Shown here one piece after another: positions 38,817 through 48,484 of a stretch of DNA of 64,000 bases. Positions within the stretch are counted from its first letter, which is position 1; the number at the start of each line of letters is the position of its first letter. The notes below the pieces were generated by a model. The model was not told where the DNA came from. It made no database searches and was given only the letters and a program-made list of their open reading frames with translations. A program made the position numbers and the translations under genes. Source of the stretch: Mucilaginibacter hurinus (GTDB lineage Bacteria > Bacteroidota > Bacteroidia > Sphingobacteriales > Sphingobacteriaceae). The stretch covers positions 372,001-436,000 of the forward strand of contig NZ_QGDC01000003.1 of the NCBI RefSeq assembly GCF_003324525.1, in the 5' to 3' direction.

Positions 38817-41800
38817 TTAATTTTTTATTATTTTTCGGCTTATGACTTTTTCGGCCACATACACCTTGAGAATGTAAACTCCGGCCGACAAATCAGGGTG
38901 TACTTTTATAATATTGGCCCCAAGATTTATTTTAGCGGTATCTTCGAATATTTTTTGACCAAACAAGTTAAAAATCAAAATTTTTGCTTCTAATGCTTCT
39001 TTGCTATCAATAGCTATTTCGAAACCCTGTTGAAAAGGATTCGGGAAAACATCTATTTTCTCTGTTGATAAATTGATAACTACCGGATCAGAAATACTTC
39101 CCAGCAGCGCATCGGATGAAAAATTAATTGATTTGGATGTAGCTTGGGCATTTACCCCTGAGCCAATATAGGCAGTAAGCTTCTCTGATTTATCACCATA
39201 AATAGTTATAAACGCGAGCTCTGTACCCTGTACACTTTGAGTTTGGGCATTGCCCCTCAATTCTCCGGCGTCATTATAAAACGACAAATCTTTATACCCT
39301 TCAGGTAATTTTACTACAGCGCACATGGTATTAGCAAACTTTGCATAGCCCGCAGAAAGCGGCGCAATTTCATCGTTTGTTCTGGTATCAGCTTGTAACG
39401 CGTTTTGCTTTAATCCATTGGCAGAACCTGCTTTGGTATTCAAGCGGTTTAAATACTCTGGATAGGTGAATCGTTGAGCAACACTGTTATTTAACATATA
39501 ACCTTCACCCGCGCGTAAATATGATAAGGAGCCTTTCCATCCAACTGATGTACTATAAATTGCAAATAACGATTGTGACTTGATAAGGTCGCCATCACTT
39601 GCTTTCAGGTTTGCTAATGCATCGGCAACAGGTATGTTTTTGGATACCACGAAAGGGAGCCAGTTCCAGCCCGCGGTTAAATCAAAAAACCAGGTATTTA
39701 AATCCACAGGAACACCTTTGATATTTAATTTTTGTGCTGTTGCAAGCTTGAACTTATACATTTTATTGTTTGAGATACCGCCATTACCTGAAACGGTTCC
39801 GGCCCAACCGCTTTCACCTGGATTTACCGCATTACGCTCGTATGCATCAAACAATGCCGGAGCGTTTGACATTACCAGGTCCGAAGTGTTTAAAGCAAGG
39901 CTGTGCGTAAGGGCATTTAAATCGCTAAATCTGGGATCAGTTATATTAAATGAGGTCCATGTCCAGCCTTGGTTAAATACGATTTGCTGACCGGTTACTT
40001 CTGTGTTATTAAAGATGGCAGGATTGGTATAAGTACCTATAATTTGATCTGACACATAAGGAATAGTGAATTTATCGTTCAAAACAGCTTCTTTCAATTT
40101 ACCGTCAGAAGCATCCCAGATATAAAACGCGATATCTTCACCCCTAATCTCATTACTATACACAGTCAGGTATACAAAGTACTCTTTAAAACTTGCATCG
40201 TAAATCACATTTGTCACCCCCCGTACCTCACCATTTACCGTTGCTACCACCTTGTCATAAAGATCACTTGTAAAAACGTTGCCCGTTTTTACTTTCCCGA
40301 TGATATTCATGGATTGGCTAAACTTGCTCGGATCGAGTTCTAATACTGGTTCCTTTTCCAACACCCTCAGGTTTAGCTGAATTTTTTCAGCATAATCATA
40401 ACCCGTAGCTATAGATAACACCGTGTTATAATCTCCTATGGCCAAATCACTGTCCACTTTAGCAGTTACAGTCATTTTTGTATTTGGGGCAATGCTTCCT
40501 GAATTTACTGATAGTGTTATCCAATCAGGCACCTCAATAGTAAATGGTTGCGGCGTTCCTCCGCGGTTAATAATCGTAATGTCAAAGGAGAGAGCCTCAT
40601 TGGTTCTTTTCATCAGATTTACAATATCACTGTGTCCTTCCACAAACCATTTAATCGGATTCCTATTAACGAGGGCGCTCCATGTTACCGGCGATTGTTG
40701 CCTGTTGTCGGCCATGTCATTGAGATTAGAAACTGTAATGTAAGCTACTTTTCCTTCTACAGTTGACCAGTCAGTAATTTGAGGCTCCAATACTATTTCA
40801 TCTCCATTTATTACAGCGTTCACAACAATTGATTCTGTTGGGCGGAGCGGTTTGATGGCCGGCGTTTCACCAGAAAAAGCAAGCGGCTTATTATTTAATA
40901 AAGCGTAACTACTTGCTTTTTCAACAGTGTTTAGCGGATAATAATATACAGGCCCGTTAGCATTTGATATTTCCGGTTTATTGAATGAGGAATATAGTAT
41001 AAGGCCAGTGCTCTTAAAATCTACCTCATTATATTGATCTGCCTTTATTTGTTCAGCGTTACGGCTAGTTTCCCAAAGGCATAATTCGTCTATCAAGCCA
41101 ATATAATTCTGATCTTTATTAGAAGAACTGATTTGGCCACGGGCGCCAACAAAGATTTTGCTTGAATAAAATCCTCCTAATTCAGCGCTTGGATAAGATG
41201 CTAACTGATTGCCGTCAATATACATTCGTATGGTTCCATTTCGGGTTAAACTCATTGCAATATGATGCCAGCTATTGTTATTTACCTTTACACTGCCAAA
41301 CGAGTATGTTTTACCTTCTGTACTTAGCTCAATATTACCGGCCGTATTAAGGTTTATTGCCCATTTATTTCTGTAACCATTGCTTTCAATAGGGTCAGTC
41401 AGGTCTCCTTTGCCATTTGATAACAGCGTTGCAGTGCCGGACTGCCCTGTCTTCATCCAAAACGAAAGCGTAGCATCCATTTCTTTTGAAATAACTACTG
41501 TTGCAGCTTCAGAAAAAGTTAAATAATTAGTCCCGTCAAAAGCATAGCCGGTACCTTTCGGGTTAATATCCCAGTTAGTATTTTCAATAACAAGATGCCG
41601 GTAGCGGGCCAAATCACTCGCAATTGTGCCGCTACCTTCATTAATTGGCCAGTATCCTAATAGGTCCGTTTCATTACCATTTAAAAGAATGTTCATATTA
41701 GCTACGGCAGCCTCCCGTGATACATTTCTTTTCCAAAATCGTAAATCGTGTATGTTGCCTTTAAAGGTATTGCCGCCTAGTATAACAGGGCTGTCATTAG

Positions 41801-44800
41801 AGAAACTCAATTTTGTACTGAGCGTAAGCGTTTGTTTTTCTATGTCATTTTCTATGATTGTCAGCTTGTTGGCAGCAGCGTCATATGCAAGCGCATAGTG
41901 GTTGAATGTATTATCTTTTGTTATTGTTGCGCGTATACTTTCGCCGCCAATAGTGTACTTTAAATCATTATCTATCAATTCTATTTTAATTCCATTACTT
42001 TGGTTTAAAAGGGTAGAGGTTCCCGCCGGACTTGAGTTTTTTAACCAAAATTCGATACTGAAGTCTCCGGTAGTAATGGCAGGTTTATGTATAGTGGCGG
42101 TATTGGATGACCCATTAAAAGCTAATGACACCTCATGCTTTACGGGGCTTTGATTTTTTTGAACTAAAAATTCAAATTTGGTTACCGTGCCATTGGTTTT
42201 AACCGGCTCATTAAATCGTAAAGTCAAATCATCACCAATGTTTAATATCCCATTTTTCGGCGTGGGTGTACCAAACAGCACCGGCGAAGTAAGATCCACT
42301 TCCCCTTCTATGATTTGCGATTCGAAGGCGGTTTGATTATTGCAACTTGTACGGGCTCGCAATTCATAATGCCCGTTGGCTAATCCCAGGCCGGCAATAT
42401 CCCAGGCATAGTTTAGTTCAGTGCCTTCTATAAGTTCAATGTTATTATCGCCTCCGCTTTTGGCAATGTCATAATCCTGCTGGGTTTTAAAGTAAGTTCG
42501 TAATCCAATCCAGTTTGGTGTGCCTTTTAAACGATATTCCAGATTAATTTTTTGAAAACTGGCAAAGTTGGTATTAAAATCACCCAGTTTTATGTTTAAA
42601 GGCTTTGTATCCGCATTTGTGTAAGCCGTATTCCTGTTCAACAGCCAGTTATTTGACGGAGCCATTATGGTTACAGGAGAACAAGCCGGCACAAAGGTTG
42701 CCGATACCAGAACACTGTCTGTTACATTTCCATCGCAAAGAGATTCCAGGGATACTTTTATGTTTTTATATTCAAACTGATCTTGTTTTACTTTTTTAAG
42801 TGTCATGGTATATGGCACTGTCTTACCTGCCGGGATGTTTACGATAGTTCCGTTTGGTTCAATATTGATCGCTGCGTTATCGGGATTTGTAGCCTGATCC
42901 ACCACAAGCTTAAAAGACGCATCTTTATTAGTTGTGCTGGTGTTTCGTAGATGGAGTACAAACTCAGCATTTCTGCCATCAAATATTCCTGAAACATCCG
43001 CTGTCTCTACTGTCAATTCGGGCTTTTCTAAAGCTACAGTCGCTATTGTTAACGGCACACGCTCAGATTCGGGTAAATCTACTATAGCAGCCGAAGGATT
43101 GGTGACATTAGTATGGTCCGGGTTATAAAAATAAGATAAGTTGGCACCCTCGTAAGGACAAGACGTTTGTCCACCTTTGGTGATAAAAATTGGGCCGTTA
43201 CCGTCAAAAGCGTTAATAACGTCTACGCTGAAAACGTTATTTGGATCACCATCTTTTAGCGTATAGCTAATGTTTGTAGTTTCCTCGTTATCGTCTCCAC
43301 TTGAGTTTTCCGAACCGGAGCCATTGCTGGCACTAGTCTCCACGCCAAACCCGGTTTCGTTAAAAGTTGCCCCGACCGATGCAACAACAGCCTCATCTAA
43401 TTGCAGTGCGTACGAAAGCGAGTTGGAGCTGATACGCCCGGTTTCAAACCCTTTTGTGATTTCACCGATACCCGAATCAAAAGAAATATTCTCATAAAAA
43501 GTAGTATTTAATAAATCTTTAAGCTTTTTAGCTGATTCTGACAAAGTGTTGGTAACAGGGTCTTTTAAGCTTTCTATAATTGCGTTAAGGGATGCTTTAA
43601 GTTTGTCTTTGTCTTTCAGTGCCTGGTATTTGGACAATTCATTGTTTAAAATTATTCTTCTCCAAAGGTTAACAGACGATTGATAGGCGCTCTTTGTAAG
43701 CACGCCGTTTGTGTTTTCAACAATAGCTCCGGATTCAATTTGCCTGATAAGGTCTAAATACTGAGGAATGATTTCATTTAATATATGACGCTGGGTATAC
43801 ATGAATACCGTCTTTTCCGGCGATTCATTAATGTACAGCGCCTTGTTTACCTTAGGGTATAGTTTTGCATCCGTTATTTGAGCTCCTTTTACATAAGTAA
43901 CATCAATAGGCACCGAATTTGGCACGGTTGAGGTTACCAATTCATCATAAGTTCCGTAAAATTGGTTAGCAGACGTTCCTATATATAAGTCGGCATCACC
44001 GCCGGTCCAGTCCGGGTCATCACTCGTAGAAATGGTTTGATTAAAGCTATAGGTGCTAGTCAAACTTTTTCCGTTGGTTGAAGATTGCTCAACACTAATC
44101 CCGGTAGATACATCATTGGTAGTTTCTGTTTCCATTACCGGACCTGCCAGGCCTCCGCCTACAGTCATTTTAAAGCCAAGGGAAACAGTGGTGTTTAAAT
44201 TGCTGCCATTGCTTGAACTGGACGAGCTTTCTTTGGAGAAACTAAAACTGGATCCTTTTTCGATAGTTGCAGAACTGCCTGATCCGGGAGGGTCCCTTAA
44301 TATAATATCGGGGATAGCCGGTCCGGCGGTAATAAAGGTTTGTGAGCCATCGGCTACACCCCCCAGTAATATGCCCTCTTTTTTATAATTAGTTAATGGG
44401 TAATCTACTCCATTAGATCTAAACCTTAAATCAATGGTCCTTTTAAAGCCTGTGGCTATATCAGTATTGGGCGTGCCTCCTTTAAAAGTGTAGATGAGTA
44501 TACTTGGATCTTTAGGCGAAACCACTATTTTCTCGCTGTTCTCCAGAGCAAGATTATTGGTTGCAACCAGGGTACCCCCTTCAACCGGAACCGTGTTTAT
44601 GATAGGATTGGTGACGCTTTTATCATAGTTATAATAAATTTCCTGACCCTGAACCTCAATCCTGTATTCTGCAAATTGACTGTAAACCGGGGTGTTTTGT
44701 TTTGGCGATATCGTATAGGTCACCCCACCTGAAGATATTGTTCCGTCAGAAGTTTGACTTAAAACTTTTTGCGTGGGTTTTGCTATATGGGTGAATTTCA

Positions 44801-47432
44801 AAACTTCCTGATATGGCTGTCCGGTGATGGTGTCCTTACCTTGAATAAATTGCGGATATTGCAGCCCTTTTATAGCTGTGAAGTTGATTGTTCTGTCGGC
44901 GTCTAAAAGAGGTGTGTTGTCCGGGTTTTTACCGCTTTTAAATGTCAGGTCATTTTGAGACAGTATATAATTTAAAGGCAATAGTGAAACACGAAATTCC
45001 CCTGTTTCTTCATTGGTAACAAAGCTTGTTTTGTACTCTGGTGTAACACTTGTTGCGCCAGCCGGCAGATGCCCCAGTGTTAACTGTGCTTGTCCAATAT
45101 TATTTTCAGAAGTATAAATAGTTGTTCGGCTTACTCCGTCCGTGTCTTCATACGCATAAGTTTTTCTACCATCATAGCCAAATCCAATCTTTTTATCGGC
45201 TTGCACCGTTCCACCCACTACACGTCCTGCCACAATAACTTTTGTGTTGTCAATAAAAGTAATCGGCTCATCGCGGTCTTCGAAAAAATCCTGATATGTA
45301 TTGATATAAGTTGTTGTACCATTAGCAACAGTGCTGTCTTTAGCCGGGTAGCGCCCATTGTAAGCAAAAGTGTGGCCATTTTTGGTTAAAGTGATAGCAT
45401 GTTTACCTATCGGTACCTGTATGGTAAACCGCCCGTTAATGTCTGTTTGTATCGGTACATTGTTGTCATCAATGGCCTGTACATTATCAATGCTTACATA
45501 AGCCTCCGGAACCGGTATTTGGGCATATCTAACCAATTTTGTGATCTTCCCGTTGCCGTCTTTTTCTGCCCAATATTCTCCTTTTTGATATTTAATATTG
45601 TTTTTTAAATAGGCGTTATAGGCCTCGTCCTCCTTAATATCTCCGGTTATGGGAACGTCCGAAGTAGGCGGAAAAACACCTCTGCTGTCATAAACGGCAA
45701 TTCCTTTAAAAACAAAGGATGACTTATCAATAAAATCCACCTTATTTACCACAGTAGATCCTACACCTAAAAAAGCCAGTTGCTGTTTCGGGCTAAATTC
45801 ATGTTTCCCAAGCGATGGCACTATAGTAAATGAGTCGCCGTTACCGCTATACGGAACCGCTGATATTACATAATTGCCAAACTCATCTGTTACACCCAAC
45901 ACACCCAGCTGGCTGCTGCTTGGTATATTGTTGCCGGTATTATCAAATGTTGGTGTTTGAGCGGCTGCCAATGATGGATTGCTTAACTTCGCATTATTCC
46001 CGTGAAAAACAAAACCGGTGCGTGCCAGGTCATAAGCGTAATCGCCAATTTTTTCGTTGGCGCTGATATAAGTGTTCAGGAAGGCCTCATTCCCGCTCAA
46101 ATACCGGCGATAATCGCGTTTAATTTGCGCAGGGCTCAGTGCCGTTTCCCACACTCTAAATTCATCTAAATAGGCCGTTTTGCTTCCGCCCATTTTAAAG
46201 TGGGTCCAGGTTTGCGGAAGGCCACTAGCTGACGAATTTAATTTAACAGGGTTATTTGTACTGGTAAAGGTCACGTTTGGTGCTTTGCCGTCAGAGCCAT
46301 TTTGGGCCAGAATAGTATTTATTGCTGTTACATAAGCCGCTGAAATTAACCGGCCATTGATATAAATATCCGGAACTTTATTATCCCTGATTAAAGCGCT
46401 GAAGTGCGTAAATGAAGTGTTTATTTCGGTAATGGGTATTAAAACATCAATTCCCTTATTGTCAATTTCGCCACTCGGAATATAATCACTCAAAGTTATT
46501 GCATGGTTTCCTACGGCTAGTGTAAGTATATTTTTTGAGCCTGATGAAGACATTTTAACCTTGAAGTTCAACGTTTCATTAGCATCACTTTCTAACTTAT
46601 ATAATACTATTTCATCATTATTAAAAGCGCTCTCAGGTTTTACCCAGGCTTGTAAGGTAATTGAATCTTTCAGGCTGTTATTTAATCTGTCCACAGAAAC
46701 AAAACCACCGGCTGGTACTTTCAATGAACTTCCAAACCGTAGTGTGCTCCCCGTTGGATTAGCAACTACTAACACATCTTTTACCGGGTTACCGCCTGTG
46801 AAGGTTATATTACCTGTAATTACTCCTGTTGGGTTTCTGTAGCCTATACCGGTAATGTAAGTGGAGTATGGGATTTCTATACCGTCGGCCTCCACGCCTT
46901 TAGCTGCTACCTTATAGCGATATAATTTGCCTCCTTCAATATCAACGTCTGAAAAAGTTCCGGCATCCCCCGGTAGCGTTTTCAATGCTTTTCCCCAGTT
47001 CGGATTTTTACTGTCAACATCCTCTGTTCGATATACCGAGATGCTTACTACTTTATCCCTGTTCTGTTTTATATCCCAGTTAATCTCAACCCTGTCGCTA
47101 AAATATCCCTTAGATACTGAGAAAGCATCATCAGAGAATGTATTATATCGGTAGCGTATCCCCCACGGGAAACCCAGATCTTGTTTATAGTATTGCTTGG
47201 GGTTATTGCTGTACGGCGCATCAATTACCCCCATGTAAGGTAACCCTACCTGCAAACCTACTTTTTGAATAGTAAAGGTTTTATTTACACCATTTACTTT
47301 TTGCGTTAGGGTTAGATTGAGGTTGTCTTTTTGTGAGGCGGCTGTGCCAATTACGGTAGTCACCCCTTTTTCCTGAGCCATCAACGTATTACCGCCTAAT
47401 AAAAGCAGGAGCACAGAAATATGTTTCTTCAT
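38817..47432 (-). CDS. giant T9SS-secreted LamG-domain protein with an unclassified central region, type A sorting domain
   Basis: 2871 aa. Signal peptide 1-19 (LLLLGGNTLMAQ). LamG-like domains lie at about 237-444 (SITLQAWVKPES, YLDEFRVWETALSPAQI), 1766-1940 (FSIEFWLKNSSP, LRFWKRNVSREAA) and 1960-2150 (ATLSFWMKTGQSG, LIDELCLWETSRN). Carboxypeptidase-regulatory-like stretches fall about 500-800 (GVTDEFGNYVISAV, TDINGRFTIQVPIGKHAI). The central part (about 1055-1400) matches no family I recognise: two Ser/Thr/Gly-rich alternating segments flank a helical stretch. Immunoglobulin or BACON-like repeats follow near 1500-1600 and 2280-2360. The C-terminus (about 2790-2871, IDVFPNPFQQGFEIAID and LSAGVYILKVY) is a type A T9SS sorting domain. 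It follows the collar-like gene by 48 bases. Probably a surface adhesin or secreted binding protein; the sugar or protein ligand is unknown. Confidence 0.87.
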   Translation of the reverse strand: MKKHISVLLLLLGGNTLMAQEKGVTTVIGTAASQKDNLNLTLTQKVNGVNKTFTIQKVGLQVGLPYMGVIDAPYSNNPKQYYKQDLGFPWGIRYRYNTFSDDAFSVSKGYFSDRVEINWDIKQNRDKVVSISVYRTEDVDSKNPNWGKALKTLPGDAGTFSDVDIEGGKLYRYKVAAKGVEADGIEIPYSTYITGIGYRNPTGVITGNITFTGGNPVKDVLVVANPTGSTLRFGSSLKVPAGGFVSVDRLNNSLKDSITLQAWVKPESAFNNDEIVLYKLESDANETLNFKVKMSSSGSKNILTLAVGNHAITLSDYIPSGEIDNKGIDVLIPITEINTSFTHFSALIRDNKVPDIYINGRLISAAYVTAINTILAQNGSDGKAPNVTFTSTNNPVKLNSSASGLPQTWTHFKMGGSKTAYLDEFRVWETALSPAQIKRDYRRYLSGNEAFLNTYISANEKIGDYAYDLARTGFVFHGNNAKLSNPSLAAAQTPTFDNTGNNIPSSSQLGVLGVTDEFGNYVISAVPYSGNGDSFTIVPSLGKHEFSPKQQLAFLGVGSTVVNKVDFIDKSSFVFKGIAVYDSRGVFPPTSDVPITGDIKEDEAYNAYLKNNIKYQKGEYWAEKDGNGKITKLVRYAQIPVPEAYVSIDNVQAIDDNNVPIQTDINGRFTIQVPIGKHAITLTKNGHTFAYNGRYPAKDSTVANGTTTYINTYQDFFEDRDEPITFIDNTKVIVAGRVVGGTVQADKKIGFGYDGRKTYAYEDTDGVSRTTIYTSENNIGQAQLTLGHLPAGATSVTPEYKTSFVTNEETGEFRVSLLPLNYILSQNDLTFKSGKNPDNTPLLDADRTINFTAIKGLQYPQFIQGKDTITGQPYQEVLKFTHIAKPTQKVLSQTSDGTISSGGVTYTISPKQNTPVYSQFAEYRIEVQGQEIYYNYDKSVTNPIINTVPVEGGTLVATNNLALENSEKIVVSPKDPSILIYTFKGGTPNTDIATGFKRTIDLRFRSNGVDYPLTNYKKEGILLGGVADGSQTFITAGPAIPDIILRDPPGSGSSATIEKGSSFSFSKESSSSSSNGSNLNTTVSLGFKMTVGGGLAGPVMETETTNDVSTGISVEQSSTNGKSLTSTYSFNQTISTSDDPDWTGGDADLYIGTSANQFYGTYDELVTSTVPNSVPIDVTYVKGAQITDAKLYPKVNKALYINESPEKTVFMYTQRHILNEIIPQYLDLIRQIESGAIVENTNGVLTKSAYQSSVNLWRRIILNNELSKYQALKDKDKLKASLNAIIESLKDPVTNTLSESAKKLKDLLNTTFYENISFDSGIGEITKGFETGRISSNSLSYALQLDEAVVASVGATFNETGFGVETSASNGSGSENSSGDDNEETTNISYTLKDGDPNNVFSVDVINAFDGNGPIFITKGGQTSCPYEGANLSYFYNPDHTNVTNPSAAIVDLPESERVPLTIATVALEKPELTVETADVSGIFDGRNAEFVLHLRNTSTTNKDASFKLVVDQATNPDNAAINIEPNGTIVNIPAGKTVPYTMTLKKVKQDQFEYKNIKVSLESLCDGNVTDSVLVSATFVPACSPVTIMAPSNNWLLNRNTAYTNADTKPLNIKLGDFNTNFASFQKINLEYRLKGTPNWIGLRTYFKTQQDYDIAKSGGDNNIELIEGTELNYAWDIAGLGLANGHYELRARTSCNNQTAFESQIIEGEVDLTSPVLFGTPTPKNGILNIGDDLTLRFNEPVKTNGTVTKFEFLVQKNQSPVKHEVSLAFNGSSNTATIHKPAITTGDFSIEFWLKNSSPAGTSTLLNQSNGIKIELIDNDLKYTIGGESIRATITKDNTFNHYALAYDAAANKLTIIENDIEKQTLTLSTKLSFSNDSPVILGGNTFKGNIHDLRFWKRNVSREAAVANMNILLNGNETDLLGYWPINEGSGTIASDLARYRHLVIENTNWDINPKGTGYAFDGTNYLTFSEAATVVISKEMDATLSFWMKTGQSGTATLLSNGKGDLTDPIESNGYRNKWAINLNTAGNIELSTEGKTYSFGSVKVNNNSWHHIAMSLTRNGTIRMYIDGNQLASYPSAELGGFYSSKIFVGARGQISSSNKDQNYIGLIDELCLWETSRNAEQIKADQYNEVDFKSTGLILYSSFNKPEISNANGPVYYYPLNTVEKASSYALLNNKPLAFSGETPAIKPLRPTESIVVNAVINGDEIVLEPQITDWSTVEGKVAYITVSNLNDMADNRQQSPVTWSALVNRNPIKWFVEGHSDIVNLMKRTNEALSFDITIINRGGTPQPFTIEVPDWITLSVNSGSIAPNTKMTVTAKVDSDLAIGDYNTVLSIATGYDYAEKIQLNLRVLEKEPVLELDPSKFSQSMNIIGKVKTGNVFTSDLYDKVVATVNGEVRGVTNVIYDASFKEYFVYLTVYSNEIRGEDIAFYIWDASDGKLKEAVLNDKFTIPYVSDQIIGTYTNPAIFNNTEVTGQQIVFNQGWTWTSFNITDPRFSDLNALTHSLALNTSDLVMSNAPALFDAYERNAVNPGESGWAGTVSGNGGISNNKMYKFKLATAQKLNIKGVPVDLNTWFFDLTAGWNWLPFVVSKNIPVADALANLKASDGDLIKSQSLFAIYSTSVGWKGSLSYLRAGEGYMLNNSVAQRFTYPEYLNRLNTKAGSANGLKQNALQADTRTNDEIAPLSAGYAKFANTMCAVVKLPEGYKDLSFYNDAGELRGNAQTQSVQGTELAFITIYGDKSEKLTAYIGSGVNAQATSKSINFSSDALLGSISDPVVINLSTEKIDVFPNPFQQGFEIAIDSKEALEAKILIFNLFGQKIFEDTAKINLGANIIKVHPDLSAGVYILKVYVAEKVISRKIIKN

Positions 47433-47480
47433 GAGGAATCTATGTAATGGTGGTTAAGGATAAAAAATCAACTGTTCCGG

Positions 47481-48377
47481 TTATATCTTTATGATATAAT
47501 TCACCCCATAGTTTATGGGGCGGGTTTCTGATCCTCCTGTTTCAGCGGTATTCCCGGAAACGTTATGGTTATGATTACCAGCTTCGGAAGTCTGAAAGTC
47601 GCCCAAAACGGTCCTGTCAGTTGTTGCGGCAGAATTTTCGGTTCTTTTGCCATCGTTCTTATCATAAGCGCGATCGTCCGGGTTTGACCTTCTTGTAATT
47701 GCATGCGTGTGGGCGCCGGCGGAGTTGGTATTGATGTTAATCTTATGCAAATGCGAGGCAAGATCATCTTGTTGTACCGCTTTTAACGCCGGTCCAACTT
47801 TTCCTGCCGCTGCTGACCCGGTTCCGCGTAAAAACATGCCTTGTAAGTTAGGCGTAGTGGTACCACCCAGTAAGGCTTTCAGCGCGGCGTTATTGGCATT
47901 ATCTTCAAAAGTACTTCCGTTACAAAGCAACCAGCCTTTGGGCGCTACGGTTCCTACAAACGGCATAATGGATCCTGTTGGCACTCCGTTTTGTGCAAAA
48001 ATAGCATACGGAACAGCTTGAAGTTTTTCATTGGAGAAAACTACGCTGCCTTGAGTAACCTTCAAATAAGCAGATTGAGTGCTGATAAGATTATATTGTG
48101 ATTGGTCTATATCCAACACGTATGAAAATACGCCGAAGTTATCAGTCTTAACATTTGCGGTCTTAGTCAGTATAACGTTTTCACTATTGCCGGAACCTAA
48201 ATAATATATAGTAAATACCAAGCCCAATTGATCTACATTAGCTATAGCCGCGTTACTCTCGTCGCGGGCAATACCCTGAATAGACATTCCTGACGAAGTT
48301 ACATTAGTTTGAGCCTTGACATTTAGGATCGAAAAAAGCCATAGAAGGAATAACGAAAAAAGGTAGAATTTTTTCAT
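47481..48377 (-). CDS. exported phage-tail-collar-domain protein
   Basis: 298 aa. Signal peptide 1-23 (ending VKAQT). The N-terminal domain (about 30-125, GIARDESNAAIANVDQLGLV) is a beta-rich region common in Bacteroidota surface proteins. The middle (about 134-190) is a tail-collar domain as in phage tail fibres: GSIMPFVGTVAPKGWLLCNG, then PNLQGMFLRGTG. The C-terminal part carries three HxH pairs (HLH 209-211, HTH 223-225, HNH 269-271) and ends RPINYGVNYIIKI, typical of fibre tips where such histidines hold metal ions. No other phage gene is nearby, so the domain seems adopted for a cellular secreted protein. It is the first gene of a four-gene minus-strand operon and divergent from the 7TM-AraC regulator, with 107 bases between them. 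Confidence 0.85.
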   Translation of the reverse strand: MKKFYLFSLFLLWLFSILNVKAQTNVTSSGMSIQGIARDESNAAIANVDQLGLVFTIYYLGSGNSENVILTKTANVKTDNFGVFSYVLDIDQSQYNLISTQSAYLKVTQGSVVFSNEKLQAVPYAIFAQNGVPTGSIMPFVGTVAPKGWLLCNGSTFEDNANNAALKALLGGTTTPNLQGMFLRGTGSAAAGKVGPALKAVQQDDLASHLHKININTNSAGAHTHAITRRSNPDDRAYDKNDGKRTENSAATTDRTVLGDFQTSEAGNHNHNVSGNTAETGGSETRPINYGVNYIIKI

Positions 48378-48484
48378 GATGCGCGTTTAAGTTTATTTGT
48401 ACAAAGAGGTGCAAAAAATTGTTAAGCCGGACGCAGCCATGCGGCAATTTTATATATTCGTTACATATTTTAGATATTTGACAC

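Noticed and set aside
47481..48377. prophage remnant suggested by the tail-collar domain
   Set aside because: The protein has a signal peptide and a Bacteroidota-type N-terminal domain, and no integrase, capsid, terminase or att-like repeats are near.
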